Below are positions 1 through 7,259 of a DNA stretch of 21,126 nt, in pieces (within the stretch, counting starts at the first letter, position 1; each line of letters starts with the position of its first letter). Source of the DNA: Phycisphaerales bacterium UBA1910 (GTDB lineage: Bacteria > Planctomycetota > Phycisphaerae > Phycisphaerales > UBA1924); NCBI GenBank assembly GCA_002337545.1, contig DDGE01000026.1:36547-57672 (forward strand). Direction: 5' to 3'. The notes under the pieces are model-generated. The model did not search any database and was not told the DNA's origin. It worked only from the letters and a program-made list of their open reading frames with translations. The position numbers and the translations under genes were made by a program.

Positions 1-782
1 ACCTGCACATCGATCGGCGCGCTCTCGATCACTTCCATGATCCCACGCCGACCCGGATCGAGGTTCGGATGCAGGACGAGCACGCGCTTGTCATTGACCG
101 ATTCGAGCACCTTGCGCATCGCCTCCGCTTCCTCGTGGTCCTCACGACCGATCGGGTGCATCAGCACCACGACCTCCGGCGATCCGAGCTCAGTGAACGC
201 GCCATCACCGAGCGGGTTGATCGTGTCCAACCCATCGATCGCGGGCGAACCCACAACATACACCTGTGCCGGGTCTTCGCCCATCTTCACGATGCGCTTG
301 GCGCTCGCGTTGGACGCAGGGAAATGGACATGCGCGAGCTTGGTGATCGCGTGGCGCATCGCCTCGTCCGCGACACCCTCCGCGCGATCGCCGCCGTGGA
401 TGTGCGCCAGCAGCACCCCGCCCACGCTGGCCGCGGACGCCGCAGCGAACGCCTCGATCCGGTCGCCCAGCACCACGACCATGTCGGGGGTGTTCATGTC
501 GTAGGAGCGCCCAAAGCGCGCGATGCCCTTGCCCAGCGACTCCACATCGTGCAGCCGCCCGACCTTGCCGGCCGTCTGCATGGGGATCGAGTCCGCGATC
601 GCGAACTCGGCCTTCACCTCGCGGAAGGTCACCGCCGGCTGCACCAGGTGCGAGCCGGCCGCGACGACATAGAGCTCCAGCCCCGGGTGCGCGTGGATCG
701 CGTGCATCACGGGGCGCAGCAGCCCAAACTCCGCGCGGGTGCCGGTAACGACCATGATCTTGTGCTGTCCGCTCTCGTTCAC
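1..782 (-). CDS. neuC: NeuC-like UDP-sugar 2-epimerase (hydrolysing), 3' end outside window
   Basis: I translated the minus strand directly; 260 codons are present and the C-terminus lies beyond base 1. The family (NeuC or LegG/NeuC-like) hydrolyses a UDP-HexNAc and epimerises C2, giving free ManNAc or a diacetylated analogue, the precursor for NeuB. Visible motifs are GTRAEFGLL (residues 14-22), the GDRIE loop (106-110), HIHGGDRAEG (127-136) followed by DEAMRHAITKLAHVHF (139-154), and VGSPAID (177-183), all hallmarks of the GT-B-fold hydrolysing epimerases. The start is GTG: a strong GAGGAGGA ribosome site lies 6 bases upstream, and GTGA is shared with the neuB stop, a 4-base overlap that implies translational coupling. 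It is the last visible gene of the glycosylation operon. The exact substrate (UDP-GlcNAc or UDP-diNAc-bacillosamine) cannot be decided from sequence alone. Confidence 0.9.
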   Translation of the reverse strand, partial: MNESGQHKIMVVTGTRAEFGLLRPVMHAIHAHPGLELYVVAAGSHLVQPAVTFREVKAEFAIADSIPMQTAGKVGRLHDVESLGKGIARFGRSYDMNTPDMVVVLGDRIEAFAAASAASVGGVLLAHIHGGDRAEGVADEAMRHAITKLAHVHFPASNASAKRIVKMGEDPAQVYVVGSPAIDGLDTINPLGDGAFTELGSPEVVVLMHPIGREDHEEAEAMRKVLESVNDKRVLVLHPNLDPGRRGIMEVIESAPIDVQ

Positions 783-1936
783 GCCAGATCCTCCTCGACA
801 ATCGGCACATCTGATTCGATCGCGCGCTTCGCGACCTTGCCGACGACCTCATCGAGACGATACGCCAGGATCCCCGTCCCGGGGCGTTTGATCGTGAACA
901 TCTCACGGGTGATGGTCTCGCCGGGGGCGATGTCGCGTGTGCTGACAACGGACTGGCGGGAGACCTCGCGGACATCGCGTTCGCAGTCGAGGACGCGTTT
1001 TTCGACAGGGTAAGTTGCAGCTGCATAAACAGCCATCCAACTTGGATGAGCGCCAGGATGAACATGATCAAAGTAGTATTGTTTCAACAACTCTCCATCG
1101 CCCAGCTTGGAGACCTCATCAGCATACGCCTTATCTGCGATGTGCCCGAGTGTTGCATGGTGTTGCGCTTTCTCGATGTACCTTTTCAATCCGAGCTCAG
1201 TGATCGAGGCTGCATGATCTGGGCCGGGCGCATTCCTGTCATAAGTGATGTGCTTCTCAAGTATGCAGCCGCCAAGTGCAGTCGCCAGCTCCGATGATTT
1301 CGGATCTTTAGAGTGATCGCTATATCCGACAGGTAACTCCGTCGCATCTCTGATCGCTTTGATTCCACCGAGAGCGAGATCCGGTGCCGGATAACTACTC
1401 ACACACTGCAACACCGCCAACCGATCGCGCACCGCATCAAGCCAATCCACCGCGCGCACCACCTCATCGAGGGTGCTCGCCCCCGTGCTCACGATCATCG
1501 GCTTGCCCGTCTTCGCCAACTTCTCAAGCAGCGGCTTGTTCACGATGTCCGGGCTGGCAGTCTTGTACGCGTCCCACCCCAGCATCTCGGCGATCTCGAC
1601 CAGCTCGGTAGAAAACACCGTCACGATCGCATGGATGCCGCGCTCGTGGGCACGATCGACCACCCGCGCCATCTCGTCGATCGTGAGTTCCAGCCGACGG
1701 AGCATCTCGATCGGGTCGGTCTCGCCCGCGTTCTTCTGGTACGCCGCCAGCTTGGCCGCACTGCTCATCAACCGATCGGTCTCAAAGAACTGCAGCTTCA
1801 CCGCGTCCGCGCCCGCGTCGGCCGCCGCGTCGGTCAGCGACAACGCCCGCTCGACCTCCCCGTCATGATTCACGCCGATCTCCGCGATGATGTAGGGCGG
1901 GTGATCGATTCCGATTTGTCTGTTACCGATTCGCAT
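779..1936 (-). CDS. neuB: NeuB-like nonulosonate (sialic/legionaminic/pseudaminic acid) synthase
   Basis: It condenses phosphoenolpyruvate with a ManNAc-type sugar to make a nine-carbon sugar acid. The TIM-barrel part shows AEIGVNHDG (18-26), DAVKLQFFE (44-52), STGAS (150-154), QCVSSYPAP (177-185), GYSDHS (204-209) and EKHITYDRNAPGPDH (227-241). A C-terminal SAF/antifreeze-like domain (about 327-385) contains RDIAPGETIT and KRPGTGI. At 385 residues it is about 40 longer than the usual 340-350. The extra length seems to lie at about residues 265-312, between the ATLG helix and the KRVLDCE segment that normally follows closely. Bases 1021-1380, covering residues about 186-306, are 51% GC while 1381-1740 is 63%, so the middle of the gene looks mosaic. 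No Shine-Dalgarno precedes the ATG. The gene lies 93 bases after neuA, with a repeat in the gap, and overlaps neuC by 4 bases. NeuB, LegI and PseI cannot be separated with confidence here. Confidence 0.93.
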   Translation of the reverse strand: MRIGNRQIGIDHPPYIIAEIGVNHDGEVERALSLTDAAADAGADAVKLQFFETDRLMSSAAKLAAYQKNAGETDPIEMLRRLELTIDEMARVVDRAHERGIHAIVTVFSTELVEIAEMLGWDAYKTASPDIVNKPLLEKLAKTGKPMIVSTGASTLDEVVRAVDWLDAVRDRLAVLQCVSSYPAPDLALGGIKAIRDATELPVGYSDHSKDPKSSELATALGGCILEKHITYDRNAPGPDHAASITELGLKRYIEKAQHHATLGHIADKAYADEVSKLGDGELLKQYYFDHVHPGAHPSWMAVYAAATYPVEKRVLDCERDVREVSRQSVVSTRDIAPGETITREMFTIKRPGTGILAYRLDEVVGKVAKRAIESDVPIVEEDLA

Positions 1937-1957
1937 CTCAGGAGTCTACCCATCCGA

Positions 1958-2063
1958 GGGTGCCACTACTCGCCTCGAAGAGGCGCAGTAGTGTCTTTGA
2001 AACATCAGTTATTCGATCCTTGGGTAGCACTACTGCGCGACTGCGTCGCGAGTAGTGGCACCC
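1958..2063. repeat. Pair of inverted REP-like hairpins (BIME-like element)
   Basis: Two copies of a palindromic unit face each other. The outer arms 1958-1973 (GGGTGCCACTACTCGC) and 2048-2063 are a perfect 16-base inverted repeat. The inner arms 1983-1993 (GCGCAGTAGTG) and 2028-2038 are a perfect 11-base inverted repeat. Each unit folds on itself: CACTACT pairs with AGTAGTG around a GC-rich stem with one bulged base, at 1964-1993 and 2028-2057. The two units share head and foot but differ in stem tip and loop, as in dispersed REP units. The neuA stop codon (2030-2032) lies inside the right-hand unit. The element may be a bacterial interspersed mosaic element moved by a RAYT transposase, an mRNA-stabilising structure, or a weak terminator between neuA and neuB. 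No other copy is visible in this window. Confidence 0.75.
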
Positions 2064-2788
2064 TGTATATCAGATTGCTCACGCAAGATCGCATCCGCCA
2101 CCAACTGATCAATCCTCGAATCGATATCGATCACATCGCCCTCATTCGTGATCACCCCACGCCGATCGTTGCCGAGGAAGCTGTGGGGCCCCACTGGCGC
2201 ACCGACTCGACGCATCAGCGCATCGGGCGTCAGCGCGATCACGCCCCCATCGGGCACCATCGCCGCCGGCAGGTCCTGACGCCGAAAACAGTTGTGATAC
2301 AGCACCTCGCCCTCCCAGGGCTTCACCTGCCCGTCATCACCGACCCGCACCGTCCACCACGGGTGGTGCTTGCCCACCTTTGCGTAGCTCTGCACGCTGT
2401 CGCAGCCCGTCTCAACGAGCATCTTCACCGCGTCATCAATCAGCCGCTCCGGGCGCACCGGCACATTCGCGTACAGGATCACGATCGGGCCACCGGGCGA
2501 ACCGACCGCCTCGTACGCGTGGCGTGCCGCGTCATCGATTGTCGCGGTATCGTGAGCAAGCGTATCCGGGCGTTCAACGACCTCGCACCCGTGCGAACGC
2601 GCGATCTCGAGTGCTTGAGCATCATCGCTGCTCACGACCACCCGCGCGATCGATCCAGCATTCATCGCCGCCTCGATTGTCCACAGCACACACGGCTTCC
2701 CCGCAACGCTGGCGGTGTTCTTGCCGGGCAGGCCTTTGCTGCCGCCACGGGCGAGAACAATCGCGATGGCATCGTCTGATGTGTTCAC
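2030..2788 (-). CDS. neuA: NeuA-like CMP-nonulosonate cytidylyltransferase
   Basis: It activates the NeuB product with CTP to give the CMP-sugar used by the glycosyltransferase. The 252-residue length fits the short NeuA/LegF/PseF class. The nucleotide-binding signature ARGGSKGLPGKN is at residues 13-24, followed by GKPCVLWTIEAA (30-41), VVVSSDD (50-56), ERPDTLAHDTA (72-82) and DIDSRID (221-227), the usual metal-site region. The start is GTG, sharing GTGA with the stop of the upstream Maf gene (4-base overlap), with GAGGAA 8 bases before it; the longer frame further upstream lies inside the Maf gene and shows no NeuA similarity. The last 10 or so residues (ATTRDAVAQ) and the TAG stop are encoded by the REP-like repeat, so the C-terminal tail was probably altered by insertion of that element. 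Which nonulosonic acid it activates is not certain. Confidence 0.92.
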   Translation of the reverse strand: MNTSDDAIAIVLARGGSKGLPGKNTASVAGKPCVLWTIEAAMNAGSIARVVVSSDDAQALEIARSHGCEVVERPDTLAHDTATIDDAARHAYEAVGSPGGPIVILYANVPVRPERLIDDAVKMLVETGCDSVQSYAKVGKHHPWWTVRVGDDGQVKPWEGEVLYHNCFRRQDLPAAMVPDGGVIALTPDALMRRVGAPVGPHSFLGNDRRGVITNEGDVIDIDSRIDQLVADAILREQSDIQGATTRDAVAQ

Positions 2789-5700
2789 GCCGCGTATTCC
2801 TCCGCGTTGAGCTTGATCTCCAGCGCCGACGCACGCACGGCGCTCCGCATCCGCTGGTATGCCCGCTCGATGCCCTCTTCGATCGCGTTGATCTCCGATC
2901 CCTGCGCCAGAATCGGCTTCCCGCCCGAATCGATCACGACCCCGTCGCAACGGACTCGCATCGTCTCGCGTTCCATCTGCTCGCGTCGCCAACGGGGGAT
3001 ATCCATCGCGCGCACGCGCTGATCTCGTGCGCAGGCGGGGAGGGGATCGATAATCGCACACCCCGTGAGCATCAACCACTTGTCATAGAACGACTCGATC
3101 TGATCGAGCGTCTGCTCGCACCGGGTCATCCTCGCCGCGATCCAGATTGACGAATCGGTGTTCTCGTCGTGGATGCCCTGAAGGCGATCACACACGCGCT
3201 CGTACCCATCGATGCCCGCGAGCTGCATGTACACCTCTGCATGATCACCAATGATGTCGACACTGAGAATATCGACGCCAGACTCAATCACATCACGCGC
3301 GGATGCGCCGTCACGGAGCAGGTCTGTTCGCATCTCCACGCACGCGATCCCGTCCTCCTTCGCGAGATTCACAAGGTCGAGCGCCCCAGGGTGCATCAGG
3401 GGATCGCCCACGCCGTCAAATATCACACAGGCGTCCTCTCGTGCCGTCCCGAGTTCACGCATCAGTGCATGCGCCGCATTCAGCTCGATCGGACACCGCT
3501 CGACCGCTTCAAGAGACCCGCGCTTCCATGCGCCCCATCGTCCGCCGAGCAATCGGCCCGTGCATGTCTCGAGCACGAGCGTACGAGGCATGTGGATCTT
3601 GATCGTTTCACGAAGCTCCTGGGCACACATCAGCGCATCCGCGCTCATCGGGTCTGTGATCGACGCGTACGCGCTGCGCATTGCATCGATCCGCGCCGTA
3701 GAGTCCGCGATCGCCCGCACACCCGAGTCGCGGAGTTCGGGATCAACCTGAACACACACGCCACGAACAATCGGGTCCGCCTGCGGCGCAGTGGGGAGAT
3801 AGCTCATCAGCGTCCCGAGTGTTGCGAGGTGATTCCGACGCCCGTTCTGTGCCCGCGAATCCCGCAACGAGCCCATCGTTTCGCGATCGATCACCATGGT
3901 GCCCAGCCCGGGGATGGCCTGGGAGAACGCGATGCGCTTGTCGCTGGAGAGTTGGCGGAACCGCTCGACGGTCTCATCAACCAGCTTCGGATCAATCATC
4001 GCCCAATCCGCACCGAGCACCGCGATCCCATCGATCTGGTGCTCGTCCATGATGTCCGCGAAACACTCCGGGATCGTCGATTCGTCGTACGCACACAGCA
4101 TCCCGATCGAACCGCGCCAGCTCGTGCTCGATTGCAACCTCGCCGCACCGACACGCGATGCGTGTTCTCGCACGAGCCCCGGCTCGCACGCGACGATACT
4201 CAATGGGTGAGTTGTTTGGATCGAGCCGAGAAGCTCACGCACCCGCTGCGGATCGGGCGTCACGATGGTGATCGCATCGATACTGGCAGCGCTGTCAACG
4301 CGTGCGATCGTCGTCTGGATGATGTTGAATCCACCCATGCTCTCAGGAAGGACCCGCGATCCCAGATCGCGCTTTGTCCCCAGCCCACCAATCTCCGTAT
4401 CCGCAAGGATCATCGCATGCACTCGATCTTTGCGAGCGCTTTGCGATTCTCCGATTGCCTCCACCGCCGGATCGGGCCGATCCGATGAGATCTTGGCGCC
4501 CTCGCCGCGGAGCACCGATCGCAAATGTGTCAGGAGTTCCACGACACTCCGCGCCGCGTCTCGTGTCCATCGCACATTCTCGATATCCCGCTCGATCTGC
4601 AGGCGTTGTTTCTCCCTCGCGTCGGCGTTGCTCGCACGGAGCTTAATCACCCGGTCACGCCGCATGCGATTGAGCACCGCGATCTGATTCACACTCTCAA
4701 TGAGAAAGAACGCATCTTCCTTCTTCATCAGCTCATCACGCCCAGCGTGAACCCGATCGACCAGTCGACCAACACGCTGCTGATCGTGCTGGTGCTCAAT
4801 CATCTCCTCAAGCAGCCCGATCGATTCCTCGCTGATCGCGACGATCCGTTCTATGTCCGAGATCAGAGCAACGATCCGAGCATCAACGCGCTCATCGGTA
4901 TTGCTCTCCGAAACCGGCACCGAACGCTGGGGCAAATCAACTCTGGAGCTTCCGAACACATCAATCGCATCCGCGAGGGCCATCGGTTCGGTGTGTTTTT
5001 TCCGAACGCCGCCCTCGCTCGCGTCGATGACCCGCAACCCGCTCGCGCTGTCCCTGAGGAACATCTCCTCGAACATCGCGAGGTACGAGCACATCTGCTC
5101 ATCGGAGTAGATCGGTTTGCCGTGGATGTCCTCTCGCTGTTGCAGGTGCGCCCGCATGCGTGCGATACGCTCCCACTCGAACATCTCAATCGTGCGATGG
5201 GCGCTGAGTTCCGATGCCCAGACATTGTGGATCGCTGCGCCGTTCGCGTAGTACTGCCCATCGGAGAAGCCCAGGTCCTGACCGATCAGGATCACCGGGT
5301 CACAGCCCAGATACCGCGCAAAGTTGTAGCACAGATGCGCCACCGTCGCGCCGAGCGGGAGCTGACCACGATCACGATGCAGCCGCTCACCGAGCATCCG
5401 ATCGAGCAGTTGCTCGCCCGGACACACCACCTCTCCGGGGAACGAATCGAGGATGACCGGATTCGCCTTTGGCTCCGCGATCAGCCGCACACCCTGCACA
5501 TCCTCTGCGCTGAGCCCCTCGTAAAACCGACCAGAGACCTCGTGATAATCGAGCGCCGCTACAAAGTGCGGGCGGATCCCCTTCGCCAGCAGCGGTTTGA
5601 GCACCGTCTGCACCGCAACAATCACGAACCGCTCGCGAACGCTCGGCTCACACAGCAACTCGATGTTCTTTTCCAGACTCGGTCCCGCAGACACCACGAT

Positions 5701-6453
5701 CGCGGGCTTGCCCTTGCACGAGTCCTTCAACCCCTGAATCCCCGCGCTCCGCACATAGTGATCAGTGTTCATCAACGCATTCCGCAGCGTCGTCCGCGAG
5801 TTGGCGAGCGTCGTCACCACATGTGTCCGCGATGCACGCAAGGCGTTCGTGAAGGTCTGTCCAAACAGCTCGCTCGTCGTCACCAGGCGCCCAGTACTCG
5901 GCGGGTGTGAAATCAACTGCACACCCATGCCCACCAATGCCTCATTCCCCGCGAATGCCTGATTGCATCGGACCGAATCGTCCGGCTCGCAAATGAGCAC
6001 AAATCGGCCGCTCCCGAACATCTGTGTGAAATCCACCCGCGAGAGCACACTCCGAAGCAATCCCAGATCCGGCTCGTAGCACACAACCAGACCCCACTCG
6101 CCCAGGCTTTCAACGAGTTCCCGGCAGTGATACCCAAGACCGAACCCAAGCACACCGGCGATCGCAAGCTCTTCCGGATCGAATGACGACGCGAACTTCT
6201 TCGCCTCACTCAGGGGCCGCCGCTTGGACGCGAGCGCGATCCCCCCGATCGTGGCGCTGAGCCCCTCCTCGCTCTCGATAAATCTGAGATCACCCCGCGA
6301 AGCCGCCGATCGGATCCGCTTCGCCTCCAGCGGGCTCCGTCGGCTCAATGCCTCAAGGTTCTTCTCGAGCAACGCATCATCCCCGGGAACCCCCTCGTTA
6401 TCAGATGGGTCCACATCCTCCGGGTTCAACGCAAGCAGCTCATCAAGGTTCAT
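2785..6453 (-). CDS. Maf (DUF115) flagellin glycosyltransferase fused to NTP-transferase-like and degenerate radical-SAM/SPASM-like domains
   Basis: A 1222-residue fusion. Residues about 95-500 are a Maf/DUF115 (MAF_flag10) domain: SAGPSLEKN (255-263), a KGIRPHFVAALDY stretch (291-303), LPLGATVAHLCYNFARYLG (365-383) and VILIGQDLGFSDGQYYANG (387-405). Maf proteins transfer nonulosonic acids to flagellin. Residues about 520-650 are charged and helical, probably coiled coil. Residues about 676-870 resemble SpsF/GT-A nucleotidyltransferases (MILADTEIGGLGTKRDLG, then AVLGADWAMIDP and FSQAIPGLGTMV). Residues about 955-1205 follow the radical-SAM/SPASM layout (VIFDGVGDPLMHP, MRTDLL, ESGVDILSVDIIG, then MRVRCDGVVIDSGGKP), but neither the CxxxCxxC cluster site nor the SPASM cysteines are present. 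The start at 6453 is chosen for a GGAG 6 bases upstream; 6465 is an alternative. It is the first gene of the operon with neuA, neuB and neuC. Confidence 0.85.
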   Translation of the reverse strand: MNLDELLALNPEDVDPSDNEGVPGDDALLEKNLEALSRRSPLEAKRIRSAASRGDLRFIESEEGLSATIGGIALASKRRPLSEAKKFASSFDPEELAIAGVLGFGLGYHCRELVESLGEWGLVVCYEPDLGLLRSVLSRVDFTQMFGSGRFVLICEPDDSVRCNQAFAGNEALVGMGVQLISHPPSTGRLVTTSELFGQTFTNALRASRTHVVTTLANSRTTLRNALMNTDHYVRSAGIQGLKDSCKGKPAIVVSAGPSLEKNIELLCEPSVRERFVIVAVQTVLKPLLAKGIRPHFVAALDYHEVSGRFYEGLSAEDVQGVRLIAEPKANPVILDSFPGEVVCPGEQLLDRMLGERLHRDRGQLPLGATVAHLCYNFARYLGCDPVILIGQDLGFSDGQYYANGAAIHNVWASELSAHRTIEMFEWERIARMRAHLQQREDIHGKPIYSDEQMCSYLAMFEEMFLRDSASGLRVIDASEGGVRKKHTEPMALADAIDVFGSSRVDLPQRSVPVSESNTDERVDARIVALISDIERIVAISEESIGLLEEMIEHQHDQQRVGRLVDRVHAGRDELMKKEDAFFLIESVNQIAVLNRMRRDRVIKLRASNADAREKQRLQIERDIENVRWTRDAARSVVELLTHLRSVLRGEGAKISSDRPDPAVEAIGESQSARKDRVHAMILADTEIGGLGTKRDLGSRVLPESMGGFNIIQTTIARVDSAASIDAITIVTPDPQRVRELLGSIQTTHPLSIVACEPGLVREHASRVGAARLQSSTSWRGSIGMLCAYDESTIPECFADIMDEHQIDGIAVLGADWAMIDPKLVDETVERFRQLSSDKRIAFSQAIPGLGTMVIDRETMGSLRDSRAQNGRRNHLATLGTLMSYLPTAPQADPIVRGVCVQVDPELRDSGVRAIADSTARIDAMRSAYASITDPMSADALMCAQELRETIKIHMPRTLVLETCTGRLLGGRWGAWKRGSLEAVERCPIELNAAHALMRELGTAREDACVIFDGVGDPLMHPGALDLVNLAKEDGIACVEMRTDLLRDGASARDVIESGVDILSVDIIGDHAEVYMQLAGIDGYERVCDRLQGIHDENTDSSIWIAARMTRCEQTLDQIESFYDKWLMLTGCAIIDPLPACARDQRVRAMDIPRWRREQMERETMRVRCDGVVIDSGGKPILAQGSEINAIEEGIERAYQRMRSAVRASALEIKLNAEEYAA

Positions 6454-6607
6454 GCTGGGCTCCATCCCACGCGCAATGCATTGACTCCGGCACCCACGCG
6501 TTGTGCGCACCGACCGCGCGTTCTTACCCCAGTTATCGGCCCAATTCCCCCCTGCGCTCCATCTTCACCCGTCCACAAGCACATTCCATGCGAACAATAC
6601 ATCACCT

Positions 6608-7237
6608 ATGCAAAGCAATATCGTCGAACCGAGCACGCTCCCAGAGCTTCCCGCCCCTTCACCCCTTCAATATTGGGTGTTCGAGCAACCCCTCGTACCC
6701 GCGGCCGCACTCGTCATCGCGGGCGTCCTCACCCTGCTCATCATGCGTCATCGCGCGAGCTTCAAACGCATCGCGATCCCCGTCTCCTCGGTCATGATCC
6801 TCGTAGGGATCACGATCTACATCATCGGGACCATCACGATCACCCAGCGCGAACATCTACAAGCACGCTCCAACGATCTCGTCCAATCCGTTGCAAACGC
6901 CGATGCATCGACCCTCCGTTCCATGCTCGAACCCGACGCACAACTTTCGAGCATCTTCCAGAATGCGCAGGGTGCCGATCGGATCGTGCAGATCGCGACC
7001 ACCCGAAACCCGGGGGTCGTCCAGAGCGCAAGCGTCGGCAGGGTCAATGCCGGGATCTACGATGGCGATCTCGTCGCGACCACACAAATCCGGGTCCGGA
7101 CACAGGGAAACATGGTTCCCTCATTGAGCTGGTGGCGTGTCGATTGGCAACGCCAAAGCGACACCGATCCGTGGCGCGTGACGCATATCGAACCAATCTG
7201 GATTCAGGGGATCTCGAATCCCGCCGGTCGCGACTGA
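6608..7237 (+). CDS. Membrane protein with two N-terminal helices and a probable NTF2-like extracytoplasmic domain
   Basis: A 209-residue protein I do not recognise by name. Two hydrophobic helices are visible, about 30-46 and 55-78, joined by a short basic loop (RHRASFKR) that should be cytoplasmic. The remaining 130 residues begin with a helix (REHLQARSNDLVQSVANAD) followed by LRSMLEPDAQLSS and strands ending in SWWRVDWQRQ and WRVTHIEPIWIQ. That helix-then-sheet pattern, with a closing tryptophan-rich strand, suggests an NTF2/SnoaL-like fold outside the membrane, but this is inference. The ATG at 6608 is preferred because the longer frame back to 6503 has no membrane or signal character. 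No clear ribosome site is seen. It diverges from the Maf operon across 154 bases and converges on the lipoprotein gene with a 22-base gap. Confidence 0.75.
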   Translation: MQSNIVEPSTLPELPAPSPLQYWVFEQPLVPAAALVIAGVLTLLIMRHRASFKRIAIPVSSVMILVGITIYIIGTITITQREHLQARSNDLVQSVANADASTLRSMLEPDAQLSSIFQNAQGADRIVQIATTRNPGVVQSASVGRVNAGIYDGDLVATTQIRVRTQGNMVPSLSWWRVDWQRQSDTDPWRVTHIEPIWIQGISNPAGRD

Positions 7238-7259
7238 CCCCCAAACCCACCGTCCAAAC

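Noticed and set aside
69..1013. A 314-codon open frame on the plus strand
   Set aside because: It is antisense to neuC and neuB, Arg/His-rich and without any family motif; high GC keeps such shadow frames open. The same applies to long plus-strand frames at 1631-2779, 3169-4488, 4525-5910 and 8829-10067.
1010..1385. The low-GC part of neuB as an inserted mobile element
   Set aside because: The reading frame, the catalytic motifs and the GATC excess continue through it, and no terminal repeats or target duplication are visible; recombination between homologues fits better.
6533..6540. A perfect sigma-28 -10 element (GCCGATAA on the minus strand) about 80 bases upstream of the Maf gene
   Set aside because: Flagellar control would make sense, but no TAAA-like -35 lies at the right distance, and CGAT-containing octamers are common in this GATC-rich genome.
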